The notes below the pieces were generated by a model. It ran no database searches. It saw only the letters and a list, made by a program, of their open reading frames with translations, and was not told the origin of the DNA. From assembly GCF_001484605.1 (NCBI RefSeq), contig NZ_CP013747.1:3596001-3660000 (forward strand): a stretch of 64,000 bases of DNA, read 5' to 3'. The DNA is from Pseudarthrobacter sulfonivorans. GTDB taxonomy: Bacteria; Actinomycetota; Actinomycetes; Actinomycetales; Micrococcaceae. The position numbers and the translations under genes were made by a program. Positions 34,659 through 43,349 of this stretch are shown here, one piece after another; position 1 is the stretch's first letter; every line of letters starts with the position of its first letter.

Positions 34659-34693
34659 CCTGGCTTTCTTCAAGAAAGTTAGCTAGGGTGCCT
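34653..34693. promoter_or_regulatory. Nested palindromic operator and leaderless promoter of the HxlR gene
   Basis: Outer arms AGGCACCCT (34653-34661) and AGGGTGCCT (34685-34693) enclose inner arms CTTTCTT/AAGAAAG (34664-34670, 34672-34678). A -10-like TAGCTA at 34680-34685 ends ten bases before the ATG, so the transcript is likely leaderless. Probably the self-regulatory site. Confidence 0.7.
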
Positions 34694-34695
34694 TT

Positions 34696-35184
34696 ATGGT
34701 ACTCCGCTCCGACTGGTCCCAGCGCAACTGCAGCATGGCACGCGGTCTCGATATTTTGGGTGACCCCTGGAGCATGCTGGTGCTCCGCGAGGTCTTTTTC
34801 GGCAACGGGCGCTTCGACGCCATGAAGTCCCGGCTCGCCGTCGCGGACTCGGTGCTCACCAGGCGCCTGGCGGGCCTCGTGGAGTCGGGGCTGCTCGAGA
34901 AGAAGGCGTACGACGACGGCGGCCGCGCCCGCCAGGAGTACGTCCTGACTCCCAAAGGTGAGGACGCCCTCCCTGTCCTGAACGCCGTGGTTATATGGGC
35001 GGAAAAGCACCTCCCGGCGCCGTCTGACCAGGCCCACATGTATGTCATCCACTCCGGCTGTGGCCAGCGGACCAGCTCCGCGGACACCTGCACCGGCTGC
35101 GGGGAACGGCTGACGGCCGCGAACACCAGCTGGCACAGCCTCACCCGGACGGACGCGCCCGTGCAACTGGCCACCGCCGCATGA
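34696..35184 (+). CDS. HxlR-family transcriptional regulator
   Basis: A 162-residue regulator. The HxlR winged helix covers residues ~12-100 (NCSMARGLDILGDPWSMLVLREVFFG), including the conserved N-terminal cysteine Cys12 that in some members senses oxidants or electrophiles. An unusual C-terminal tail has a CxxC pair (DTCTGCGERL) plus SGCGQR, suggesting a small zinc ribbon. ATGA overlap with the MFS gene downstream implies it controls that transporter. Confidence 0.9.
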   Translation: MVLRSDWSQRNCSMARGLDILGDPWSMLVLREVFFGNGRFDAMKSRLAVADSVLTRRLAGLVESGLLEKKAYDDGGRARQEYVLTPKGEDALPVLNAVVIWAEKHLPAPSDQAHMYVIHSGCGQRTSSADTCTGCGERLTAANTSWHSLTRTDAPVQLATAA

Positions 35185-36506
35185 GCACCACCGAAACAAC
35201 CCGCCGCCGGCGCCTGCACCCCGCCTGGATCGTCGCGGCCGTCGCCTTCCTGGCCCTCGTGGGCGCCGCCGGATTCCGGGCCGCCCCGGGTGTGCTCATG
35301 GTGCCGCTGCAGCAGGAGTTCGGCTGGTCCACCACTGTCCTGTCCGCAGCCGTCAGCATCAATCTGGTGCTCTTTGGCCTGACCGCCCCCTTCGCCGCGG
35401 CCCTGATGGAACGGTTCGGGATCCGGGCCGTCACCGCCACCGCCCTGGTGATGATCGGCGCCGGCAGCGCGCTCACGGTCCTGGTCACCCAGTCCTGGCA
35501 GATCCTCCTGACCTGGGGACTGCTGATCGGGCTCGGCACCGGCTCCATGGCGCTCGTCTTCGCCGCCACCATCGCCAACACCTGGTTCTCCGAGAGCCGG
35601 GGCCTGGTGATCGGCATCCTGACCGCCGGCAGCGCCGCGGGCCAGCTGGTCTTCCTGCCGTTCATCGCCATGCTGGCCCAGGATCCGGGCTGGCGGCAGG
35701 CCTCGCTGCTGATCGCAGCCGGCGCACTGGCGGTGGTTCCGCTGGTGCTGAAGTTCCTCAAGAACTCACCGGCCGACGTCGGCGCCTTGCCTTACGGTGA
35801 AACGGCATCTGAGGAGGGAACGGCTGAGTCCCCTGCTGCGGCAGCGGACCCCATGGAAAGCGGGCGCAGCAGCAACGCCGCAGTCCGCGCCCTCCAGGTG
35901 CTCAAGCGGGCCAGCAAAGTGCGGACATTCTGGGCGCTGGTGGCAGGTTTTGCGATCTGCGGCGCCACCACGAACGGGCTGATCGGCACCCACTTCATCC
36001 CCTCCGCCCACGACCACGGCATGCCCGAAACCACCGCAGCCGGGCTGCTCGCCGTCGTCGGGATCTTTGACATCCTGGGGACCATCGCCTCCGGCTGGCT
36101 GACCGACCGCTACAACCCCAAAATCCTGCTGGCCGTCTACTACCAGTTCCGGGGGATCGGCCTGCTGGTGCTGCCGCTGCTCCTGAGCGCCACCGTCCAG
36201 CCGAGCATGATCGTTTTTGTGGTGATCTACGGCCTGGACTGGGTGGCGACGGTACCGCCCACCGCGGCAATCTGCCGGAAAACGTTCGGCGCGGACGGCA
36301 GCGTGGTGTTCGGCTGGGTGTTCGCGGCCCACCAACTGGGCGCGGCCGCCGCTGCCCTCGGCGCCGGTGCCATCCGGGACGCCACCGGCCAGTACACCTA
36401 CGCCTGGTTCGGCGCGGCCGCCATGTGCACCATCGCCGCCGTGATCAGCGCGACCATCCGCAAGGACGCAGGCGCCAAGGAACCCGTCCCGGTCGGAACT
36501 GCGTAA
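35181..36506 (+). CDS. MFS transporter, OFA/monocarboxylate type
   Basis: A 441-residue transporter with twelve hydrophobic segments and a ~45-residue Ala/Glu/Ser-rich cytoplasmic loop in the middle. The first half (FRAAPGVLMVPLQQEFGWSTTVLSAA) and the GWLTDRYNPKILL loop resemble oxalate/formate antiporter and monocarboxylate-type proteins. Translationally coupled to the HxlR regulator. Substrate unknown. Confidence 0.9.
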   Translation: MSTTETTRRRRLHPAWIVAAVAFLALVGAAGFRAAPGVLMVPLQQEFGWSTTVLSAAVSINLVLFGLTAPFAAALMERFGIRAVTATALVMIGAGSALTVLVTQSWQILLTWGLLIGLGTGSMALVFAATIANTWFSESRGLVIGILTAGSAAGQLVFLPFIAMLAQDPGWRQASLLIAAGALAVVPLVLKFLKNSPADVGALPYGETASEEGTAESPAAAADPMESGRSSNAAVRALQVLKRASKVRTFWALVAGFAICGATTNGLIGTHFIPSAHDHGMPETTAAGLLAVVGIFDILGTIASGWLTDRYNPKILLAVYYQFRGIGLLVLPLLLSATVQPSMIVFVVIYGLDWVATVPPTAAICRKTFGADGSVVFGWVFAAHQLGAAAAALGAGAIRDATGQYTYAWFGAAAMCTIAAVISATIRKDAGAKEPVPVGTA

Positions 36507-36523
36507 CCCGGTCCGGAACGCGT

Positions 36524-36580
36524 CGAGATGGCACTTCGCGGCAGTCGCGGCGCCTGACATTGCCGCGAAATGCCATCTCG
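36524..36580. repeat. Long intergenic inverted repeat
   Basis: Arms 36524-36543 and 36561-36580 match at 19 of 20 positions (CGAGATGGCA-C/T-TTCGCGGCA). Located between the converging MFS and lacZ genes; may serve as terminator for both. Confidence 0.88.
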
Positions 36581-36584
36581 GCGG

Positions 36585-39500
36585 CTACCCGGCAGTCCCG
36601 ATGCGCAGCGTCACCGTGCGGGCCTCCGGACGAAGAGCGAAGTCCGGCCAGACGTCCGGGCCGCAGGCCCGTGAACCCAACCCATGCTGGACAGCGTCCA
36701 GGTAGAGGTAGCTGTGCTCGCTCGGAGGCAACTCGTGGGGATGGGCCGCTGCGCTGACCTCCTGTGCCGTGTGACGGGCCAAAGTGAAACCGGGCCGCCG
36801 GCCGCGGGCATCCGCCACCGTCTCGATCCTCAGCCAGGGCGCCCCCGCGTTCTTCAGCTCGAGCGAACGCACGGCACTGCGGTGCCCGCTCTCCTGGGGC
36901 TTGGCGTACGTCACCGTGAGGTCGTCGATTGCTGCCGAATACCGCCCGATCAGTGCCGCCTGCATGCTGTCCGGATACGATTCCCGGGGCCCGGCACCGA
37001 ACCAGGACGCGCCGTCCACGGAGCCGGGCAAATCGAACCGGACCCCGATGCGCGGCCAGATCATGTCCCAGCCCGCACTGGGAATGATGTCCAGGCGCAG
37101 CCACAGCTCCCCATCCGCGAGCTGCCACTGCTGTTCGACCGTCACGGAGTCAGCGCTGTCGGCCGGCGCGTACCGTGTCCGGACCGTCACGCCGGAATCG
37201 TTCGCCGCGACCTTTTCCACGCGGGCCGTCAGACGGTCCATACCGGCATTGCGCCACACCTCGGCCGACGGCGGGGCGGGCACGCCGTTTCCGTTGTTCA
37301 GCCAGGGGTCGGCGAGATCGTAACTGCCGTGGCCCGCTCCGCCGTCGTTGTCCGTCGGTGCACGCCAGAGCTCCAGACGGGGACCGGCCACGGACAAGCC
37401 GCCCAGCGACACAAGCCGGCCCTCCTCGAAGACCCCGGGTCCGAGGGTTACCGTTCCGGAGCCCGAGGATTCGGCACTCGCAGACTCGGCCCCCAAGGAG
37501 CCGGTCCGGCCGACTGAAGCCAGCGGGCGCGGTGCCTGAACCGGTGCCGTAGGCTCCGAGAGGTCCAGCTGGGCGGCTGAAATCACGTGCCCGGCCGGAG
37601 CCCAGTCGGTGTCCTTGCGGAGCACGGCTTCAACGGTGAGCCAGTGCTCTCCATTACCTGAGACAGCAAACGCCGGTAGCTCCAGCTGCGCCGAGTCGCC
37701 GGCCGCAAGAACCTTGCCGGACGCGCCGGCCACTGCCAGCTCGCCCGAGTCACTGCGGATGCCGTCCACTTCGGTCCGCCACTGGAGCACAACGTCGGAG
37801 GCGTCCGCCGAGTGCCGCAGATTGGCGACTGTGATGAACCGCCGCGCACCGCCGTCGGACGCTGTTCCATTGGGCACCTCGGTGCCGAAGCGCAAACGGA
37901 TCGGCGCTACGATCTGCTTGTATTCGAAAAGTCCCGGGCTCGGTGTCGAATCGGAGAGGACCATTCCGTCCATCACGAAGTTGCCGTCGTGGATGACCTC
38001 GTTGAAATCGCCGCCGTAGGCGAAGAATTCGGTTCCGTCTTCCGTTCGTGTGCGGATGCCGTGGTCCCGCCACTCCCAGACGAAACCACCGTGCAGCCGT
38101 GGGTAACGGTCAACGAGGTCCTCATACTGGTCGATGGCGCCGGGGCCGTTGCCCATCGCATGAACGTACTCGCACAGGATGAAGGGCTTGGTCCGTTGCC
38201 GTGCCGACTCGGCGGCGGAACAGCCGAGCAGCAGGGAGCCGGAGTCGTCGCGTCCGATCGCCTCGGTCTCGGGGACGGAGGAGTACATCCGCGAATAGAC
38301 GTCCGTGTAGGCGCCGCTGTAATCGCCCTCATAGTGGACGGGGCGTCCGGTGTCGCGGGCATGGGCCCACGCGGCCATTGCTGCGAGGTTGGCGCCCGTG
38401 CCGGCCTCGTTGCCGAGCGACCACATAACGATGGAGGGGTGGTTCTTGTCGCGCTCGATGGTGCGCTCGATGCGGTCCACGAAGGCGTCATGCCAGGCGG
38501 GATCGTCGCTGGGATTCCCGGCCCATTGCTGGGCATGGAATCCGTGCGTTTCGAGGTCGCACTCAAGCACCACCCAGAACCCCATTTCATCGGCCAGGTC
38601 CAGCAACCGGGGATGGGGCGGATAGTGGCTGGTGCGGATCGCATTGACGTTGAACTGCTTCATAAGGGCCAGATCGGCGCGGGCAGATTCTTCGTCGAAG
38701 ACGCGGCCCCGGTCGGGATGGGTCTCGTGACGGTTCATGCCGTGGAACACCACGCGCCGGCCGTTCACCAAAAAGCGGTCGCCCACGATTTCCACGGTGC
38801 GGAACCCCAGGCGGAGGGAGAGCGTTTCGGCAGCGCTGCTCACCGTTGCGTCATACAGCCGCGGGATCTCGGCAGACCAGGGTTCGACGGCGTCGATCGC
38901 CACCGGGGCAACGTCCGCCGCGGAGTTCCACGTGACGTCCACGCCCAGCTCCGGCACGGACAGCGTCACCGGAAAGGCGTCACCGTTTGCCGTGATTTCA
39001 GGATCAATGGTGCCGGCGCCGGAATCACCTGTTCCGGAATCACCGGAGCCGCTGAACGAGGTGCGCAGCCAGACGTCGTCGATGCCGCCCGCCGGCCGTG
39101 CCTGGAGCGTCACGTCGCGGAAGATGCCAGGCAGCCACCACTGGTCCTGGTCTTCGACGTAGCTCGACGCAGACCACTGGTGCACGCGGACCGCCACCAC
39201 ATTCGTCCCCGGGCGCAACTCATCGGTTACGTCGAACTCCTGAGCCAGCCGGCTCCCGACGCCGACGCCGATCGGCACCCCGTTGACCCATACCTTGTAC
39301 CGCGACTCGACGCCGTCGAACCGCAGCAGGATCCGTTCGGCTTCGGTCCATGCCTCCGGCAGTTCGAACGTGCGCCGGTAGTCGCCGGTGGGATTCTCAT
39401 CAGGGACGTTGGGTGCATCGGTGGGGAAGGGAAAGCGGACATTCGTGTAGATGGGCCGCCCATAGCGACCGTCGCCTTCCAGTACCCAGTGGGCCGGGAC

Positions 39501-39761
39501 GGCGATCTCGTCCCACGACGAGTCATCGAAGGCTTCCTCGGCGATGCCCTCCACAGCTTCGCCGGCGGGCAGGACGCCGCGGCCTCCGGGGGTTCCGGGT
39601 GCGCCGGGCAGGAGCCGGAAGCGCCAGTTGCCGTTGAGTGACTGGGTGGGGGCGTCGCTGTGCAGCCAGGAGCGGGCGGCGGTCCGCCTGCCCGATCCCG
39701 GTGCGGGGTCGATGATGTAGGAAACATCGGCGGTGCGACCGGATGCTGTGGACTGGGACAT
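36585..39761 (-). CDS. lacZ: GH2 beta-galactosidase
   Basis: A 1058-residue LacZ-type enzyme hydrolysing beta-galactosides. Domains in order: sugar-binding jelly roll (to ~220), immunoglobulin-like domain, TIM barrel, and C-terminal small-chain domain. The acid/base is Glu452 in SLGNEAGTG and the nucleophile Glu531 in LCEYVHAMGN. Length matches E. coli LacZ with an extra Gly/Ser/Thr stretch after the first domain. The ATG overlaps the TAA of a sugar-permease remnant (TAATG). A TetR gene lies divergent upstream. Confidence 0.95.
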   Translation of the reverse strand: MSQSTASGRTADVSYIIDPAPGSGRRTAARSWLHSDAPTQSLNGNWRFRLLPGAPGTPGGRGVLPAGEAVEGIAEEAFDDSSWDEIAVPAHWVLEGDGRYGRPIYTNVRFPFPTDAPNVPDENPTGDYRRTFELPEAWTEAERILLRFDGVESRYKVWVNGVPIGVGVGSRLAQEFDVTDELRPGTNVVAVRVHQWSASSYVEDQDQWWLPGIFRDVTLQARPAGGIDDVWLRTSFSGSGDSGTGDSGAGTIDPEITANGDAFPVTLSVPELGVDVTWNSAADVAPVAIDAVEPWSAEIPRLYDATVSSAAETLSLRLGFRTVEIVGDRFLVNGRRVVFHGMNRHETHPDRGRVFDEESARADLALMKQFNVNAIRTSHYPPHPRLLDLADEMGFWVVLECDLETHGFHAQQWAGNPSDDPAWHDAFVDRIERTIERDKNHPSIVMWSLGNEAGTGANLAAMAAWAHARDTGRPVHYEGDYSGAYTDVYSRMYSSVPETEAIGRDDSGSLLLGCSAAESARQRTKPFILCEYVHAMGNGPGAIDQYEDLVDRYPRLHGGFVWEWRDHGIRTRTEDGTEFFAYGGDFNEVIHDGNFVMDGMVLSDSTPSPGLFEYKQIVAPIRLRFGTEVPNGTASDGGARRFITVANLRHSADASDVVLQWRTEVDGIRSDSGELAVAGASGKVLAAGDSAQLELPAFAVSGNGEHWLTVEAVLRKDTDWAPAGHVISAAQLDLSEPTAPVQAPRPLASVGRTGSLGAESASAESSGSGTVTLGPGVFEEGRLVSLGGLSVAGPRLELWRAPTDNDGGAGHGSYDLADPWLNNGNGVPAPPSAEVWRNAGMDRLTARVEKVAANDSGVTVRTRYAPADSADSVTVEQQWQLADGELWLRLDIIPSAGWDMIWPRIGVRFDLPGSVDGASWFGAGPRESYPDSMQAALIGRYSAAIDDLTVTYAKPQESGHRSAVRSLELKNAGAPWLRIETVADARGRRPGFTLARHTAQEVSAAAHPHELPPSEHSYLYLDAVQHGLGSRACGPDVWPDFALRPEARTVTLRIGTAG

Positions 39762-39823
39762 TACTTGACTGCTCCTTCTGTAAGCCCGCCGCGCCAGAAG
39801 CGCTGCAGGACCACCATGGCAAG
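39761..39823 (-). pseudogene. Remnant: C-terminal end of a sugar ABC permease
   Basis: The 20 codons directly ahead of lacZ read LAMVVLQRF-WRGGLTEGAVK then TAA, which closely match the end of MalG-type carbohydrate permeases. Upstream of about 39825 the similarity stops and no permease gene exists. The TAATG overlap with lacZ is the kind formed in an intact operon, so an ABC transporter was probably deleted. Confidence 0.65.
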
Positions 39824-39870
39824 ACTGTGAGGTCCACCACGTCTGGAATCGATACGAGAAACGCTAACAC

Positions 39871-39896
39871 AAAATTCGAGTGGTCACTCGAGTTTT
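39871..39896. promoter_or_regulatory. Operator of the TetR regulator
   Basis: Arms AAAATTCGAGTG (39871-39882) and CACTCGAGTTTT (39885-39896) pair at 11 of 12 positions around GT. It lies between the divergent lacZ and TetR genes. A -10-like TACACT at 39921-39926 would give the TetR gene an almost leaderless transcript. Confidence 0.8.
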
Positions 39897-39934
39897 GAAT
39901 TTAACCCGGATATCCGCCTGTACACTGGCTTGCC

Positions 39935-40546
39935 ATGACCACAAACGAGGCGAGCAGGCCCTCCCGGCGGGGACCGTACGCGAAGTCGACGGAGCGCCGG
40001 AACGCGATCCTTGTTGCTGCGCACGCCGTCTTTGCAGCCCACGGGTACCGCGGAGGCTCGTTGCAGGACGTTGCCGATCGAGTCGGCATGAGACAGACGA
40101 GCCTCTTGCATTACTTCCCGTCGAAAAGTGATCTGCTGCTGGCCGTGCTGAACTGGCGCGACTCGAATACCGGCGATGGCACCGCACCTCCCGATCCTGA
40201 GGAAGCGCTCGTTGATGCCGTCATCCGCCAGGCACGCTCCAACGAAGAGATTCCCGGTGTCATTGAGTTGTACACCGTCCTGTGCGCGGAATCCGTCACG
40301 GACGGCCATCCGGGGCGTGAGTACTTCACCGAACGTTTTGAACGGCTGCGGCGGAGCTACGCACGTCGGTTTATGCAGCTAGCGGTGGAAGGCCGGCTGC
40401 GTCCCGGTGTGCAACCCGAAGCCGCCGCGGCATCATTGATTGCCCTGTGGGACGGTATCCAGACACAGTGGCTGCTATCGCCCGAGAGCGTGGACATGGC
40501 CGGGTGCCTGCGTGGCTACCTGGAGCTGGTCATCCTGCCCGAATAA
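39935..40546 (+). CDS. TetR-family transcriptional regulator
   Basis: A 203-residue regulator. The N-terminal helix-turn-helix (RRNAILVAAHAVFAAHGYRGGSLQDVADRVGMRQTSLLHYFPSKSDLL in pieces at residues ~21-70) is typical; the C-terminal ligand domain is of the TetR_C_6-like kind. Divergent from lacZ with a shared palindromic operator, so it probably controls galactoside use. Confidence 0.92.
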   Translation: MTTNEASRPSRRGPYAKSTERRNAILVAAHAVFAAHGYRGGSLQDVADRVGMRQTSLLHYFPSKSDLLLAVLNWRDSNTGDGTAPPDPEEALVDAVIRQARSNEEIPGVIELYTVLCAESVTDGHPGREYFTERFERLRRSYARRFMQLAVEGRLRPGVQPEAAAASLIALWDGIQTQWLLSPESVDMAGCLRGYLELVILPE

Positions 40547-40573
40547 CCGCCCCTTGGGGAGCTGCGGGTGGGT

Positions 40574-41782
40574 TTACCGGAACGCGCCGAGGCCCGTAAT
40601 GTGCTGACCAAGCACGAGCATGTGGACCTCGTCGGTGCCCTCGTAGGTGCGGACTGACTCCAGGTTGGCAGCATGACGGAGCGGCGAATAATCCAGCGTG
40701 ATGCCGTTGCCGCCGAGGATGGAACGGGCTTCGCGGGCGATCTTGATGGCCTCGCGCACGTTGTTCAGCTTGCCCAGCGAGATCTGCTCGGGCCGCAGCT
40801 TCTTTTCGTCCTTGAGGCGCCCCAGATAGAAGGCCAGCATGGTGCCCTTCTGGATCTCCAGCAGCATGTTCACCAGCTTCTCCTGCGTCAGCTGGTACCC
40901 GGCCAGCGGCTTGCCGAACTGCAACCGGTCCTGGGAATACGCCAGGGCGGCTTCGTAGGAATCACGCGCGGCGCCCATGGCACCCCAGATGATCCCGTAG
41001 CGGGCCTCGTTCAGGCACGTAAACGGCCCGCGCAGGCCCAGCGCAGCCGGCAGCATGGCCTCAGGTCCCAGCCGGACGCCGTCGAACACCACATCGCACT
41101 GGATGGAAGCGCGCATGGAGAGCTTCTGGGTGATGGGCGTTGCGGTCACGCCCGCCATACCGGCCGGCACCAGGAAGCCGCGGACGCCGTCGTCGGTTTG
41201 GGCCCACACCACCATCACCCCGGCCACGGAGGCCAGTCCGATCCAGCGTTTGGCACCGTCCAGGACCCAGCCGGCGTTGTCCCCGGTACCGTCCCGGCGG
41301 GCGAAAGTGGTCATGGAGGACGGGTCGGAGCCTGCCGTGGGCTCGGTTAGGGCGAAGCAGCCGATCACTTCACCGGCGGCCATCCGGGGGAGCCACTCCT
41401 GCTTCTGGTCCTCCGAACCCCACTTGTGGATGGCCGTCATCGCCAGGGACCCCTGCACCGAGACGAAGGTCCGGATCCCGGAATCGCCGGCCTCGAGTTC
41501 CATTGCGGCCAGGCCGTATTCGACGGCGGAGCGGCCGGGGCAGCCATAGCCTTCCAGGTGCATCCCCAGGACGCCCAGCTCGCCGAGTTCGGGAGCGAGC
41601 TCCAGCGGAAAAACGGCGTCGTCATACCAGCGGGCAATGTTCGGCTTGATCCGCTGGTCGGTGAAGTCACGGATCCGCTGCTGGAGTGCCCGCTCGTCAG
41701 CGCTCAGCAACGCACTAAGGGCCAGGACGTCGGACGGGTCCGGTGTCAGGGGCACTTCGGCGGTGACTTCAGCGTCGCTCAT
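40574..41782 (-). CDS. Acyl-CoA dehydrogenase, glutaryl-CoA dehydrogenase-like
   Basis: A 402-residue flavoprotein. FAD/substrate-binding CFALTEPTAGSDPSSM (near 140-155) and the catalytic glutamate in RTYEGTDEVHMLVLG near 378-392 are intact; the EARYGIIWGAMGAA helix is typical of glutaryl-CoA dehydrogenases, which oxidise and decarboxylate glutaryl-CoA from lysine/tryptophan breakdown. No partner genes are adjacent, so substrate is probable, not certain. Confidence 0.88.
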   Translation of the reverse strand: MSDAEVTAEVPLTPDPSDVLALSALLSADERALQQRIRDFTDQRIKPNIARWYDDAVFPLELAPELGELGVLGMHLEGYGCPGRSAVEYGLAAMELEAGDSGIRTFVSVQGSLAMTAIHKWGSEDQKQEWLPRMAAGEVIGCFALTEPTAGSDPSSMTTFARRDGTGDNAGWVLDGAKRWIGLASVAGVMVVWAQTDDGVRGFLVPAGMAGVTATPITQKLSMRASIQCDVVFDGVRLGPEAMLPAALGLRGPFTCLNEARYGIIWGAMGAARDSYEAALAYSQDRLQFGKPLAGYQLTQEKLVNMLLEIQKGTMLAFYLGRLKDEKKLRPEQISLGKLNNVREAIKIAREARSILGGNGITLDYSPLRHAANLESVRTYEGTDEVHMLVLGQHITGLGAFR

Positions 41783-41791
41783 CTGAGTATC

Positions 41792-43318
41792 TTAGGCCGA
41801 CGTCGGTGTGGCAGCCGCCGCCGGCGGCTTCCCGGTGAAGTATTCCCGCGTTGACGGCAGGAACCGGCAGACAATGGCCAGGACGACGCCCAGAGCCAGG
41901 AGCACCACGCCGCTGACAAACGCCCCGCCGACGCCGAAGATCTGCGTGTCGCCGTAGGCCGGATCCCACATCTGGACAGCGGAAATGAAGAACGCCGCCG
42001 TGAGGATCAGCGCCCCGAGCAGCGGAAGGATGCCCCGGAACCAGAGGTTGCGGGCCGATTCCCGGAAGGTGCCCCGGAAATACCAGAAGCACGCGAAGCC
42101 CGTCAGTGCGTAGTAGAAGGCGATGAACAGGCTGATGGCGCTGATTGAATCGGAGAGCAGGTTTTCGCTGAGGAAACTCATGGCCACGTAGTACACCACG
42201 GCCGCTGCGCCCATGACCTGGGTGGAGAATCCAGGGGTCTGGTTGCGGGTGTGGACTTCGCCGAACTTCGGCGGCAGCGCGCCGTGCACGCCCATCGACA
42301 GTGTGCCGCGAGCCGTGGGCAGGATGGTGGTCTGCGTGGACGACAGGACCGAGGCCAGCACGGCCACCACAATCAGCCAGCCCCACGGACCCAGGACCAC
42401 GTCCTTCATCGCCAGGAAGACGTCGCTTTGGTTGGCTTCGTTGCCCAGGCCAATGCCTTCGGTGCCCACGGTGGCGTACATCATCACCAGCAAGGCCACC
42501 GAGACGTAGATGGCCACCAGGACAAAGGCCGAAATGACGGCGCCGCGCCCCGGCGTGGTGGACGGGTTTTCGGTCTCCTCGTTCACCGCCAGGCAGGTAT
42601 CCCAGCCCCAATAGATGAACAGGGCAAGCAGCGAACCGTGCACCACGGCGAAGGGGTCGGCGAAGGCACCCGCCGGGTTGAACCACTCAACGTCGAACGC
42701 CTGGCCCTCCGGGGCCCCGCCCGCGATCCGCACAATGATGGCCAGCGCGAAGATGCCCAGCGACACATACTGCACGTACGTCAGGACCCGCTGGACATGC
42801 TCGCCCAGCCGGATGCCCCGGTAGTTCACCAGGGTCATAAACACGATGAACAGCACGCCGGTGGCGGTGACCACCACCTTGTTTTCCGCCAGGGAGCCGT
42901 CGCCGATCAGCAGCCACAGGTACTGGCCTGCCACCTGCGCCAGGTTGGCCAGGACCACGATGCCGGCCAGGGCAACACCCCAGCCGCCCAGCCAACCCGC
43001 CCAGGGACCGAACGCCCGGCGGGACCAGGTGAACGTGGTGCCGCAGTCCGGCATGGCGCTGTTCAGCTCCCGGAAGGCGTACGCAATGAACAGGACGGGG
43101 ATGAAGCCGAGGACCAGGATCAGGGGAGTGTAGTTCCCGTTGACGGCCACGATCAGGCCCAGCGTGGCTGCCAGCGAATACACGGGCGCCGTGGACGCGA
43201 GGCCCAGCATGACCGAGTCGCCGAGGTCCAGGATCCCCGCACGGAGCCCCTTGTCGGGGACGGCACCGCCGGACGGTCGGCCGGGAGCGCCGCCCGCCGT
43301 CGTCGTCTCCGCACTCAT
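41792..43318 (-). CDS. APC-family amino acid/polyamine permease
   Basis: A 508-residue permease with twelve to thirteen hydrophobic segments. The start region GLRAGILDLGDSVMLGLASTAPVYSLAATLG and the CGTTFTWSRRAFGPWAGWLGGWG block (segment 3) mark the APC superfamily. ATG 43318 starts a normal N terminus; the longer in-frame extension to 43645 runs through the ligase gene in another frame and is rejected. It follows the YgiC-like gene by 31 bp, so it is likely in the same operon and may import an amine or amino acid used by that ligase. Confidence 0.92.
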   Translation of the reverse strand: MSAETTTAGGAPGRPSGGAVPDKGLRAGILDLGDSVMLGLASTAPVYSLAATLGLIVAVNGNYTPLILVLGFIPVLFIAYAFRELNSAMPDCGTTFTWSRRAFGPWAGWLGGWGVALAGIVVLANLAQVAGQYLWLLIGDGSLAENKVVVTATGVLFIVFMTLVNYRGIRLGEHVQRVLTYVQYVSLGIFALAIIVRIAGGAPEGQAFDVEWFNPAGAFADPFAVVHGSLLALFIYWGWDTCLAVNEETENPSTTPGRGAVISAFVLVAIYVSVALLVMMYATVGTEGIGLGNEANQSDVFLAMKDVVLGPWGWLIVVAVLASVLSSTQTTILPTARGTLSMGVHGALPPKFGEVHTRNQTPGFSTQVMGAAAVVYYVAMSFLSENLLSDSISAISLFIAFYYALTGFACFWYFRGTFRESARNLWFRGILPLLGALILTAAFFISAVQMWDPAYGDTQIFGVGGAFVSGVVLLALGVVLAIVCRFLPSTREYFTGKPPAAAATPTSA

Positions 43319-43349
43319 ACGGTCACCGGGCTCTGGAATATCAGGGTGC

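Noticed and set aside
37812..39641. 609-residue plus-strand frame
   Set aside because: Antisense of the beta-galactosidase; composition of a third-position GC shadow.
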